A stretch of DNA of 64,000 nucleotides from CAXMST01 sp963712765 (GCA_963712765.1 CAVQIX010000001.1:1-64000); one strand, 5' to 3'. Numbered from the stretch's first letter, positions 24,757-32,336 are shown. Notes: generated from the letters alone by a model not told the origin. Program-made: numbers and translations.

Positions 24757-25068
24757 CTAGGACGCGCCGACCGTCGAGCCACTCCTGGTGCTCCGCCGCT
24801 CAGCCCGCCATGCCTCGTGTTCGGCATTCATACAGACCCCGCACGGGCGGTAGCCCGCTGCCAGGGCGGTTTTCTGATCGGCGAAGAAGACGCGGTGGGT
24901 GCTGTAGCCGCCGCGGCGCAGCGCCTTCAACGCTGCCGGACAGTCCAGCTGCCCGTAGATGCGGGTGCGACGACTGGCGGCGAGCTCTCCCGGCGTCCTC
25001 GACTCGAAGGGATCGCCGGTCGCAGTCGTCAGGACGTAGGTCCGGTCCTTCACGATCGGCCCTGCCAT
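24757..25068 (-). CDS. Ada-type metal-binding domain protein
   Basis: The 103-residue protein resembles the zinc-binding N-terminal domain of Ada: IYGQLDCPAALKAL, then HRVFFADQKTALAAGYRPCGVCM. It contains three cysteines in the Ada-like positions (C43, and the CGVC pair). In Ada this domain takes methyl groups from DNA phosphotriesters, but stand-alone versions like this lack the methyltransferase and AraC parts and may simply bind zinc or nucleic acid. The length suggests a complete stand-alone domain rather than a truncated Ada. Confidence 0.7.
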   Translation of the reverse strand: MAGPIVKDRTYVLTTATGDPFESRTPGELAASRRTRIYGQLDCPAALKALRRGGYSTHRVFFADQKTALAAGYRPCGVCMNAEHEAWRAERRSTRSGSTVGAS

Positions 25069-25217
25069 GCCCTCGCCGAAGAGAAGAGGCAGCGTTCGGC
25101 CGGGAGTCGAAGCGCGCGATCCGCATCGTCATCGGTCAATTCGACCGCTATGAGACGCGCGAGCATTCATCCACCTTAGCCTCCCGACCTCTCTCCCCCC
25201 AAACGATCGAGCGCTCG

Positions 25218-25312
25218 CTACCGCTTCAGCTTCAGGTTGAGCTTCTTCGTCTTTGTGTTGCCGGACCCGTCGCTCAGCTTCACTTTCAGCTTCGCCGTCG
25301 CCTTCTTGCCCG
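25218..25312 (-). pseudogene. C-terminal fragment related to the beta-propeller protein tail
   Basis: The minus strand encodes KKATAKLKVKLSDGSGN, T, KTKKLNLKLKR and a stop at 25218-25220. This matches the very end of the protein at 26042-28072 (KKATAQLKVKLTDESGN, then LAVKLKK). Only about 30 codons remain and there is no start. It sits back-to-back with a GNAT gene tail at 25323, so two gene ends have been brought together here. Confidence 0.75.
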
Positions 25313-25322
25313 CGAGCCCGGG

Positions 25323-25420
25323 ATGCGAATCGGCACCCTGCAGGCGAGCCGGGCCGGCCCGGTCTACGAGCGGCTCGGGTTCGCCGACGTCGGCTTGATC
25401 GAGATGTGGGAGCTACGGGA
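25323..25420 (+). pseudogene. C-terminal fragment of a GNAT acetyltransferase
   Basis: The plus strand encodes IGTLQASRAGPVYERLGF and ADVGLIEMWE, the acetyl-CoA-binding end of GNAT proteins (the helix beginning VYERLGF). The gene at 51523-52311 ends with the similar ISTLQSSPRGRSVYERLGY. The rest of the domain is absent and the frame runs on into unrelated sequence, so this is a 3' remnant. The fragment likely derives from a relative of the 51523 gene rather than from that gene directly. Confidence 0.7.
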
Positions 25421-25457
25421 GGCGGCGGGCCGGGCTAGCGGCCGGCAACGCCTGCGC

Positions 25458-25859
25458 TCACGACCCGGCGTCATCGGCCTCTGCGGCCGTCGGCTCGCGC
25501 TCGGCCACCTCGAGCCGCTCGACCCGAAGGCGGCCGACCTCGAGCTCCTCGATCCGCAGTCGCTTCACGGCACCGCGCCCGACGGCGAGCTTGCCGACGG
25601 CGAGCTTGCCGATCGCAAGCGCCCCGACTGCCCCGGCGCCGGCCGCAAGCGCCCCGATCGCGGCTGCCCGCACGGCGAGCCCGGCAAGTGCGGTGGGCTC
25701 GGCACCGCCTCTCGCCCGCCGGCGCCCGCAGGCGCGGCAGCGACAGCGGCCGTGCGCTCGCGCTCTCGGGGCTTTGATCGCGCCCCGGCGCGATGCTCCG
25801 CGCGGCCGGCAGCGCCGGCAGCCGTTTCCCGAGCTCTTTGAGTTGCGCTTCCGGGACAA
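25458..25859 (-). CDS. Small repeat protein with a beta-helix-like Ala/Gly/Leu pattern
   Basis: The TTG at 25859 opens a 133-residue frame five bases after the stop of the 39-codon gene, with GGAGC and GAGGG just upstream. The N-terminal 45 residues are basic with four cysteines (CRRC, CRCRAC). Residues 60-115 are a repeat with a five- to six-residue period (GALAIG, KLAVG, KLAVG, RGAVK, RLRIE, ELEVG, RLRVE, RLEV), as in pentapeptide or beta-helix folds. Function unknown. The strong phasing argues for a real protein, while the N terminus is less certain. Confidence 0.55.
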   Translation of the reverse strand: MSRKRNSKSSGNGCRRCRPRGASRRGAIKAPRARAHGRCRCRACGRRRARGGAEPTALAGLAVRAAAIGALAAGAGAVGALAIGKLAVGKLAVGRGAVKRLRIEELEVGRLRVERLEVAEREPTAAEADDAGS

Positions 25860-25864
25860 CGCCC

Positions 25865-25984
25865 TCAGCTCCGCTGCTCGTCGAGTCGCTTCATTTCTTC
25901 CTGAACCTCCTGCTCGGTGATCGGGGTCCTTCCGTAAGTGTCCCAGGCGGGGAACAGCCGAGCTTCGTCACCCGGCCTGGACAT
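25865..25984 (-). CDS. Small protein of 39 residues
   Basis: The ATG at 25984 follows a clear ribosome site (GAGGAG, five bases upstream). The product begins MSRPGDEARLFPAWDTYG and ends RLDEQRS; it is acidic and probably helical at its end (ITEQEVQEEMKRL). The downstream gene (25859) begins five bases after the stop, suggesting an operon. A second copy of the last 26 residues lies at 21032-21118, showing constraint on this sequence through selective substitutions. I do not recognise a family. The strong ribosome site and the conserved copy support a real gene. Confidence 0.6.
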   Translation of the reverse strand: MSRPGDEARLFPAWDTYGRTPITEQEVQEEMKRLDEQRS

Positions 25985-26041
25985 ACTGACTCCTCTTCGA
26001 CGGGCAGGCCGGTGTCATGAAGTCGGAGAGAGTCTGACCCC

Positions 26042-28072
26042 CTATTTCTTCAGCTTCACCGCGAGCGTGGTGGTCTTCTTGTTGCCCGACTCGTCTGTGA
26101 GCTTGACCTTGAGCTGCGCGGTCGCCTTCTTGCCCTTCGTCAAAGCCTTGGCGATCCGCTTTCGGTCTTTGGACCTCTTCGGCTTCAGCTTCAGGTTCTT
26201 CTTCTTGCCTGAGGCGACCCTCCTGGTGGCGGGCTTGAGCTTGTAGGACTTCTTCTTGACCTTGACCCTGCCGGTGGCCCTGGCCTTCAGGTCGTCCTTC
26301 GCCTTGACCTTGACCCTGACGCGGATCTTCTTTCTCTTCTGCCTCTGGTTCTTCTTGGCGACGGCGCAGCCGTCGACAGTGGTGCCGTCGGGCGGCAACC
26401 TCGTGCGGTCTCCACACTCCCGGTTTACGCGGAAGATCGCCCCGCCCCCTCGATCGCTAACGAAGATCTTCCCGCCAGAACCTTCGACGACCCCCCAGGG
26501 GCCGCTCCAGATTGGACCACTCCCCCGCCCGGGCCCTGAGATCGTTCTCAGGGTCGAGTTACCCAGAGCAATCGACTTCACGGCCATCGCCTGAGCGTCG
26601 GTCACGAGGAGGTTGCCCGACGAGTCCGATCTAATGCCGATCGGAACGAGAGGGGGGCCTTGTGCGCCGAGCGCATACGTCCGCACGCGCGAGCGATTGC
26701 CAGTCCCAGGGTCCACCCGAACGACGGCCGGCTTCTCGGGGTCTGCCACGTAGTAGAAGCCATCGTCCCCCACAGTCACCCCAATCGGCGCCGTAAAACC
26801 CGCCCCCGTCCCCCGCCCTGGCCCCGAAACGACCGACCTGTCCCCGCTCGCCGGGTCCACGCTGATCAGTGACTGTAGGCCCGGATCGGCAACGAGCCAT
26901 GCGGAGGGAAGCGCCGCGATGGCGATCGGGTCCTGCACGTTGTCACCACTCCCCCGAGCGGGGCCGGAGATGACAGTGCGGTCACCGGTCTCGTAATCGA
27001 TCTGCATAACCGCGATGTTGGTGGCATCGCCCACGACCACGTCACCCGCCGGCGTAACCGCGACGGCCTCCGGCGTGATCAGGAACATTCCCGTCCCTTG
27101 CGAGGCGTCGGAGATCACCCTCGCCGACCCGGTGCGGGGGTCTGTCGCGATCACAGCGTCGAGCAGTGGATCGACCACGACGACCTCGCCATCCTCGCGA
27201 ACGTCGATTCCCATCGGATGCAGCAGGGACCCGGGGTCGGGAGCGGCGCTCTCGAACACGACCGATCGGTTCCCGTCGTCACGATCGACGGAAACAAGCG
27301 CCCGCTTGCCAAGATCGAGCACTAGGACTTCCGCTCCCCGCCCCGTGAGGGCGACCGGCAGGACGAAGTCCGCGCCGTCGCCGCTTTGCCCACCCGAGAC
27401 GACAGTGCGATCGCCGCTCGATGAGTCGATCGAGAGCAGCTCTCGCCGTTCGGAGTCGACGACCAGCAGATCACCGTTGTCAGCCGTCAGCAGGCGCGTC
27501 GGGCTCCCGAGCGATGGACCACTGCCACGCTGCTCGTCTGAGACGACTTCTCTGTCGCCCGTTGCGAGATCGACCGAGAGAATCGCCTGCCGCCCGCGAT
27601 CGGCCACGAGGAGCTGGCCCGGTGCCCCGGTTGCGATCCCGAACGGATCGATGAACTCAGGGCCCGCTCCGCGACCGGATGACGAGACGATCGTCCGATT
27701 CCCTGTCTCGGGGTCGATCCTGATCACCGCCCCGAGGTTGATGTCGACGACCGCCAGCGCGCCGCTATTGAGCGAGGTGATCGTGCGCACCGTGTCGAAC
27801 GACGGGCCCGAGCCGCGATCCGCGCCCGACACCTCGGATCGGGCACCGGTGCGAAGGTCGATCCGGAACACCGACCCGGCAGCGGGATCGACGACGTACG
27901 GGTGCCCTCCGGCGATGGCGATCCCGACCGGCGCGTTCAACGCGGGCCCGCTCCCGCGCGAGGGCGAGGAGATCACCTCACAACTCGCGTCGCCCGGAGA
28001 GATGCTGACCAGCGCTTGGAGACCGCGATCGGCAACCAGCACCGTTTCGTCGTCGGCACTCATCAGATCCAT
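26042..28072 (-). CDS. Secreted-type beta-propeller (NHL/SMP-30-like) protein with lysine-rich tail
   Basis: The 676-residue frame has about eleven units of roughly 45 residues, each with a pattern like LLVADRGRQAILSVDLATGDREVVS and a turn RGSGP, forming one or two beta-propellers. Residues from about 585 to the end form a lysine-rich segment (KKSYKLKPATRR, KKATAQLKVKLTDESGN). The frame remains open upstream of the ATG at 28072 to about 28249 and encodes a signal-peptide-like stretch (LLAAGGLSLTLLFLLAARG) but no ATG, GTG or TTG there, so the true 5' end is uncertain. Function unknown; probably surface or secreted. Confidence 0.75.
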   Translation of the reverse strand: MDLMSADDETVLVADRGLQALVSISPGDASCEVISSPSRGSGPALNAPVGIAIAGGHPYVVDPAAGSVFRIDLRTGARSEVSGADRGSGPSFDTVRTITSLNSGALAVVDINLGAVIRIDPETGNRTIVSSSGRGAGPEFIDPFGIATGAPGQLLVADRGRQAILSVDLATGDREVVSDEQRGSGPSLGSPTRLLTADNGDLLVVDSERRELLSIDSSSGDRTVVSGGQSGDGADFVLPVALTGRGAEVLVLDLGKRALVSVDRDDGNRSVVFESAAPDPGSLLHPMGIDVREDGEVVVVDPLLDAVIATDPRTGSARVISDASQGTGMFLITPEAVAVTPAGDVVVGDATNIAVMQIDYETGDRTVISGPARGSGDNVQDPIAIAALPSAWLVADPGLQSLISVDPASGDRSVVSGPGRGTGAGFTAPIGVTVGDDGFYYVADPEKPAVVRVDPGTGNRSRVRTYALGAQGPPLVPIGIRSDSSGNLLVTDAQAMAVKSIALGNSTLRTISGPGRGSGPIWSGPWGVVEGSGGKIFVSDRGGGAIFRVNRECGDRTRLPPDGTTVDGCAVAKKNQRQKRKKIRVRVKVKAKDDLKARATGRVKVKKKSYKLKPATRRVASGKKKNLKLKPKRSKDRKRIAKALTKGKKATAQLKVKLTDESGNKKTTTLAVKLKK

Positions 28073-28249
28073 CGGGGAAACAAGCCCGGAACCGGTGCCG
28101 ACTCCCGGCGTGGCGCAAGTTCCAGGCTGCTCACTCCCCTGGCCGCGCGCCGCGAGCAGGAAAAGGAGCGTGAGACTTAGGCCACCCGCGGCTAGAAGTT
28201 GTTTGAAAGGCCTCTTGACGTGGATCCTTGCACTGGGCGTTGGTCGTAC

Positions 28250-28429
28250 TCAGGTCAGCAGGAGTTTCGGCCCGGGTATAACCATGGCAGCTCTCCGGGC
28301 TGCGCGCCGATCGAGCAGGGCTCGGGCGTCCTCCGTCGTTCTGGGGCAGCTGGGGCCTGTATACGCCCCGCTCGCCGGACCCGCAAGAAGTGCCGCCGCC
28401 AGCAGCAGCGACAGCACGGCCCTCGTCAC
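28250..28429 (-). CDS. Small protein with signal-peptide-like N terminus, or the broken 5' end of a gene
   Basis: A GTG at 28429 opens a 59-residue frame with a signal-like N terminus (AVLSLLLAAALLAGPASG) and a short mature part with one Cys. It ends at TGA 28252-28250, in the same frame as the propeller gene downstream. It could be a small secreted protein, or the first part of a gene interrupted by a stop codon. The propeller's own upstream hydrophobic segment makes a simple one-stop disruption less likely. The frame lies inside a hairpin-free region just left of repeat D. Confidence 0.35.
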   Translation of the reverse strand: MTRAVLSLLLAAALLAGPASGAYTGPSCPRTTEDARALLDRRAARRAAMVIPGPKLLLT

Positions 28430-28451
28430 TGCTCGTCCGCCGGAGGTAACA

Positions 28452-28480
28452 GAGAAGCCCGCTCACCGAGCGGGCTTCTC
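28452..28480 (-). terminator. Terminator-like hairpin beside boundary repeat D
   Basis: GAGAAGCCCGCTC and GAGCGGGCTTCTC form a 13-base stem with an ACC loop. The same GAAGCCCGCTCAC-GAGCGGGCTTC hairpin with TCTCTATAGCGGGGGC next to it lies beside the intact tRNA-fMet (33921-33945). Its presence here shows that repeat D copied or captured the tRNA's 3' flank, not just its end. Confidence 0.6.
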
Positions 28481-28484
28481 TCTA

Positions 28485-28530
28485 TAGCGGGGGCCCGATT
28501 CGTTTCTCGCTACCACCCACGGATCAGGGA
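28485..28530 (+). repeat. Boundary repeat, copy D (left type)
   Basis: It reads TAGCGGGGGC, CCGATTCGTTTCTCGCTACC, ACCCACGGATCAGGGAGCGA. Together with the hairpin at 28452-28480 it duplicates the 3' flank and acceptor end of the tRNA-fMet. The gene at 28648 starts about 120 bases to its right, and copy E lies 0.6 kb further on in the same orientation. Confidence 0.65.
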
Positions 28531-28647
28531 GCGAGTACGCCTCCCAGCGTGAGCCAACTACGTCGACCCGGGACTCTATGTTGACGCTGCGTATGTAAGG
28601 GTCCCCCTCGCGGTCATCGGGTCGCCTACAGCGGAAGGGAGTAGAAG

Positions 28648-29022
28648 ATGCAGGACTTGGATGGTATTCGTCTTGCGGACATCCCAAAGCGGTTCCCGAA
28701 CTGGCTCGTCGCCGCCGACCGTATGGCCAATGAGCTGCTTGGTCCGCAGGACTGGCTGATGCGCAAGGGCTCGGGCGATCGCTGGCTGGACCAACCCACC
28801 TTCAAGGACTGGTGCCAGGATCCCCGTGGGGTGGTCCTAGCGGAGACGACCCCAAAACAGATCGCCATGGCGGACGACGCGGGGTGTCGCCTCGAACTCC
28901 TACGCGGCAGCGTCAGGATGCCTCGGGCCGCTGACGATTCGCGACCGGAGAATGTTTCGCATGTTCGCGGCGCAGAGTCGAGTTGGATGCTCGTCTACGC
29001 GCCGAGTCCCAGGGACGGGTGA
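28648..29022 (+). CDS. Hypothetical protein between boundary repeats D and E
   Basis: The ATG at 28648 follows a purine-rich ribosome site (GGAAGGGAG, seven bases upstream). The 124-residue product is Trp-rich and polar (DWLMRKGSGDRWLDQPTF, DWCQDP) and I recognise no family. Its codon usage is less GC-biased at third positions than the neighbours, consistent with foreign origin. It is the only gene between two direct copies of the boundary repeat, so it is a candidate cassette gene. Overlapping frames on the minus strand look like shadows. Confidence 0.55.
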   Translation: MQDLDGIRLADIPKRFPNWLVAADRMANELLGPQDWLMRKGSGDRWLDQPTFKDWCQDPRGVVLAETTPKQIAMADDAGCRLELLRGSVRMPRAADDSRPENVSHVRGAESSWMLVYAPSPRDG

Positions 29023-29123
29023 GGCGACCCGCTTAGGCCCGAGTGGGCGCGCAAGGATCTGTCGCTTTCCAGCAAGGCAGACGTTTCGGCATTGCCCAAC
29101 TCCGTGCGTCTCCCTGAAATCCG

Positions 29124-29176
29124 GTAGCTGGCCCGATTCCTTTCCCGTTACCACCCGCGGATCACCGAACGGATGC
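29124..29176 (+). repeat. Boundary repeat, copy E (diverged, left type)
   Basis: It reads TAGCTGGC, CCGATTCCTTTCCCGTTACC, ACCCGCGGATCACCGAACGG. The central block and the CCGCGGAT tail match copies C and D, but the outer arm has lost two G residues and the inner CGCTA is now CGTTA. No tRNA-flank hairpin accompanies it. It is the most degenerate of the five. Confidence 0.55.
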
Positions 29177-29230
29177 GCTGCGTCACACAAAGCAATGCGT
29201 CCGAAGGCCGCGCCTAGAGCTAGGCACTGG

Positions 29231-29518
29231 TCAGGCGGGCAGATTCTTTCCGATCCGGTCGCCCGCCTCCTCCACCTTTTCGGTCAGGTAGTCGAGCATC
29301 GCCAAAGCCTCAACAGCTTCCTTGTTGCGCGAGAGCCTGGAGTCGCGGTGCGCAAGCTGATTGCGAACAACGCCAAAGAACCCAGCGAAGAGGTTCCGCA
29401 AGCCGTCTGCCTCCCCGCCCGACATGCCCGGATCCCGCAGGGCGCCGCCATTTCCGAACGCTGTGGTCATCAGCTTCACACCCACAAGGGTGCTCGGGAG
29501 ACCGGCTAGCCCGCGCAC
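29231..29518 (-). pseudogene. C-terminal part of a TIGR02391 (Ymh-like, HEPN-type) protein
   Basis: The 95-residue frame shows GVKLMTTAFGNGG, GLRNLFAGFFGVVRNQLAHRD and EALAMLDYLTEKVE, the end of the TIGR02391 family. RNQLAH fits the Rx4H motif used by HEPN ribonucleases. Family proteins are usually more than 120 residues longer at the N terminus, so the gene is probably truncated; expression of the domain alone is possible. It lies directly right of repeat E. HEPN proteins are commonly toxins or phage-defence effectors, but nothing nearby supports a full system. Confidence 0.5.
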
Positions 29519-29628
29519 GGCATCCTCAAGAAATGTCGAGCGCCGCTCCGATCACAGGATGGCCGGCGAAGTGAAGCTCTTCCTCGGCGGTGAAGATCCG
29601 CGCCCTCCCCCGGGCGCTGCGGCGGCTC

Positions 29629-29913
29629 TCACGCGTCGAGATCCTCGTGCCACCGGACGAAAGCGAACTCGGGCGGGCCCTCCAGCCCGGCCTCCGCCAT
29701 GATCTCGCGGGCCTCAGGGTCGGCGAGGAACGCCTCGATCCCCTCGCGGTCCCAGTCGAAGACGGTGATCACCTCGTTCGGGTCCTCGGCATTGTGGTAG
29801 ACGCTCGCGGAACGCGAGCCGTGCTCGGCGCGCTTCGCCTTCCCCCTGGTCTCGAACGTCTTGATGAACCGATCGAAGTCGGCAATTCGGACCCTTGCGA
29901 CGGCGTGGGGCAT
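29629..29913 (-). CDS. Dimeric alpha+beta barrel (ABM-like) protein
   Basis: The 94-residue protein begins MPHAVARVRIADFDRFIKTF and has SASVYHNAEDPNEVITVFDW and a C-terminal helix REIMAEAGLEG, the pattern of single-domain ferredoxin-like dimers such as antibiotic biosynthesis monooxygenases and cyclase-like proteins. No catalytic residues can be assigned. The start ATG at 29913 is preceded by AGGAGA about six bases away. Monocistronic by position. Confidence 0.75.
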   Translation of the reverse strand: MPHAVARVRIADFDRFIKTFETRGKAKRAEHGSRSASVYHNAEDPNEVITVFDWDREGIEAFLADPEAREIMAEAGLEGPPEFAFVRWHEDLDA

Positions 29914-30005
29914 GAGTTCTCCTCTAGGCGGCTGACTCCCCCAGCCTATGGACCTGGGCGCGCGAATGTCGCTGTGAGCCTGCCCAGCGATCGTCTCCGG
30001 CTCGG

Positions 30006-31130
30006 CTAGGTCCCGGCTCGGAGCGCCGCCATCCGCTCGCGCCTCGGCCTGGTGATCTCGCCCATGATCACCTTCAGCGAGGCGGCAACCGGGACCGCGA
30101 GTATCGCGCCGACCACCCCTAGTAACGCCCCTCCGACCAGAACGCTCGCGATCGTCGCAAAGCCCGAGATATCGACCGCGGTCGAGTAGACGGCGGGCTG
30201 GACGAGGTAGTTCTCGACCTGCTGGTAGACGATGATCACGACGGCGAGAATCAGCGCCGCCGCCAGTCCGGTTCCGGCGAGCGTGATCAGGCAGACGATG
30301 AAGGCGGCGATGGTCGATCCGATTTGCGGAACCAGATCAAAGAGGCCGACTATCACCGCCAGCGCGACAGGGAACGGCGCCCCAATCAGCACCGCCGTCA
30401 CCCCGACCACCGCTCCCGCGATCAGCGAGATCGCGACGTTGCCGATCAGCGCCGAAGACATCACCTTCGTCACCTCGTCGATGACGCTGCCGACGTGGGT
30501 GGCCTGCGCGGGGGGCAGCAGAGCCAGCGAGGAGCGCCTAATGTCGGGCAGGCCAACGATCAAGAACAGCGTCAGGAACAGGAGTGTGACGACGGAGAGC
30601 AGAGAGCCGACCAGCCCGCCGGTAATCCCTAGGAGAGCGCCCGCGGTCTCGGGGATCTTCTGCGCGGCGTCCGCGGCGAGCTCCTTGGCCTTCTCGATCA
30701 CGTCGGTGTTGTTTGCAAGTTCTTTGAAGCCCGGCGAGTCCTCAAGGTCCTCTACGTAGCCGGGAAGGTCGCCCGCTAGGCCGCGAACTTCGTCCCAGAC
30801 AGGCGAAACCGCCCAGATCAGGATCACCCCGAGCAACAGGATCAACCCGAAGACGACCAGCATGGCAGCAAGCCCCCGCGAGAGCCCCCTGTTTGAGAGT
30901 TTGGTGACGAGCGGATCGAGTCCGAGCGCGAAGACGAGCGCCAAGAGGATCCCGAGCAGCGCGCTGGCAGCAACGACCGCGAGGAAGACGAGCAGCGCCA
31001 GCAGCAAGGCCTTGACGACGGTCGTCGCCGAGAAGGTGACCTGGACGGTCGCTTGCGTCGAGAGCGCCTGGCCGCCGGGAGGCTTGCCTTCCTCGCCCCC
31101 CGACCTAGGGCCGGCGGCTTCGCGGTGCAT
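30006..31130 (-). CDS. AI-2E family transporter (membrane permease)
   Basis: The 374-residue protein has about eight hydrophobic segments and the AI-2E family hallmark near the C terminus, PFPVALAVIVGLFDLVPQIGSTI, followed by VYQQVENYLVQPAVYS. Family members are exporters or channels of varied substrate, including Na+/H+ antiport; the name comes from TqsA. The ATG at 31130 overlaps the stop of the HdeD-like gene (TGATG), so it is translationally coupled. A longer ORF start at 31184 would overlap that gene by 54 bases and is rejected. Confidence 0.88.
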   Translation of the reverse strand: MHREAAGPRSGGEEGKPPGGQALSTQATVQVTFSATTVVKALLLALLVFLAVVAASALLGILLALVFALGLDPLVTKLSNRGLSRGLAAMLVVFGLILLLGVILIWAVSPVWDEVRGLAGDLPGYVEDLEDSPGFKELANNTDVIEKAKELAADAAQKIPETAGALLGITGGLVGSLLSVVTLLFLTLFLIVGLPDIRRSSLALLPPAQATHVGSVIDEVTKVMSSALIGNVAISLIAGAVVGVTAVLIGAPFPVALAVIVGLFDLVPQIGSTIAAFIVCLITLAGTGLAAALILAVVIIVYQQVENYLVQPAVYSTAVDISGFATIASVLVGGALLGVVGAILAVPVAASLKVIMGEITRPRRERMAALRAGT

Positions 31131-31690
31131 CAGCGTATCGGCGCCTCGCGTCCGACCACGCGCATGCCCCAGCCGAGCGCACACATCCCAGCGCCGTTGA
31201 GGATGAAGCCGATGCCGACCAGCAGTGCCAGGGTCGAGTAGCCGATATCCGGGTTGGCGACGATGACGATGCCCGCGATCAACTCCAGGGCTCCCGCCAC
31301 TGCGTGCCAGCCGCGATGTTCGTACTCGTCGGCCGCGGTGACCAGGCGGATCACCCCCACAGCGATCAACCAGATCCCGACGAACAAGGCCACCGCCTCG
31401 ACCGTACCGATCGGATGACGGATCAGGATCACCCCGACGATCGCGGTGAGAACCCCGAACAGAGCGACCATGCCGCGACCGCGGGTGCTCCGGCTGAACG
31501 AGACGAGGAGCTCGAGGATGCCGTCAACCAGTAGGAAGATCCCCGCGATCGCTGCCAGCGTGGCGAGGCTGTCGCTGGGCTTGAAGAGAATGACCACGCC
31601 GGCGACGACGCTCAGCATCCCGACGACGACCAGCAGCCACCAGCCCCAGGTTGCCTCTTCGATTTCCGACTCGACGACCATGTCCGTCAT
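31130..31690 (-). CDS. HdeD/DUF308 family membrane protein
   Basis: The 186-residue protein consists of three pairs of membrane helices with short glycine-rich turns, as in HdeD of E. coli, which helps resist acid stress. Typical segments are LLVVVGMLSVVAGVVILFKP, LAAIAGIFLLVDGI, and LIRHPIGTVEAVALFVGIWL. The ATG at 31690 (MTDMVVESE) is chosen; the ORF extends to 31819 but that part lacks similarity. It is the first gene of a pair with the AI-2E transporter (TGATG coupling), suggesting a shared membrane role. Confidence 0.85.
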   Translation of the reverse strand: MTDMVVESEIEEATWGWWLLVVVGMLSVVAGVVILFKPSDSLATLAAIAGIFLLVDGILELLVSFSRSTRGRGMVALFGVLTAIVGVILIRHPIGTVEAVALFVGIWLIAVGVIRLVTAADEYEHRGWHAVAGALELIAGIVIVANPDIGYSTLALLVGIGFILNGAGMCALGWGMRVVGREAPIR

Positions 31691-31838
31691 CTCCGACCCT
31701 CCGGATGCTCGTGTTAGCGCCCGGCAAGATATCGCAGGCGTCGGTCGGTGATTTCGATCGCGCTCGTCTCCTGAGCGGGAACCCCCGATGCCATGCTTGG
31801 CGATGAGCAGGGAGGACACTGGTCACGTGGTCTGGAGC

Positions 31839-31925
31839 TCAGCTGCTTCCTGCAATAGGCTCGGGCACGGCCTTCGCGATCTCGGCTGCCTGAGCGAAGG
31901 CGTCCTTGAGCTTGTTCCCATCCAT
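31839..31925 (-). pseudogene. N-terminal gene fragment
   Basis: The minus strand encodes MDGNKLKDAFAQAAEIAKAVPEPIAGSS and then stops. The pattern K-x2-(D/E)AF-x3-A-x2-IAKAVPE is a start I associate with small actinobacterial hypothetical proteins of about 100 residues. Here it breaks off after about 25 residues. It lies directly beside the truncated VOC gene on the opposite strand, another paired fragment junction. Confidence 0.4.
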
Positions 31926-32009
31926 GCGATCAACGCTACAAGCACCAGCGGCGAAGGGCTTCTGTTGAGCTCATTCAAGGGCTACTGGCGTGCCCCGCTC
32001 GGCTTCGAG

Positions 32010-32336
32010 CCGCCCGGACGATTCAATTTCGACACCGCCTACAACGTATATATGGGTCTTCCTGGCGACGCTGACAGACTCGAGCTCACCGTAAACGTTG
32101 GCCGGGACGAGCCTTACGACCTCGGGGAGGGCTACAACCACATGGCCATCGCGGTCCAAGACATCGACGCCTCTCTCACCCGCCTCGCCGAGATCGGAGT
32201 CCAACCAGAAAAGCCGCCATACCGCCCCGGCGGTCGCGAAGATCTCCCGCGGATCGCCTCCGTAGCGGATCCCGATGGTTACCGCATCGAGCTGATCGAC
32301 GGCGGGACGTTCGAGACGCCGCAAGACCCGGTCTAG
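32010..32336 (+). pseudogene. Truncated VOC/glyoxalase domain protein
   Basis: The plus strand encodes DRLELTVNVGRDEPYDLG, GYNHMAIAVQDIDASLTRL and ASVADPDGYRIELID, the second half of a glyoxalase/bleomycin-resistance (VOC) domain with the C-terminal metal Glu. The first beta-alpha-beta-beta-beta unit, with its metal His, is replaced by unrelated sequence starting in 31788-32000. Without the first half the metal site cannot form in a monomer. The remaining frame is open from an ATG at 31788 but no ribosome site is visible. Confidence 0.65.

Noticed and set aside
25069..25217. A small gene between the Ada-like gene and the propeller-tail fragment
   Set aside because: Open frames exist but have no start with a ribosome site and no protein-like composition.
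28900..29190. A minus-strand frame over repeat E
   Set aside because: It translates the repeat and the gene at 28648 antisense, and has no ribosome site or family features.
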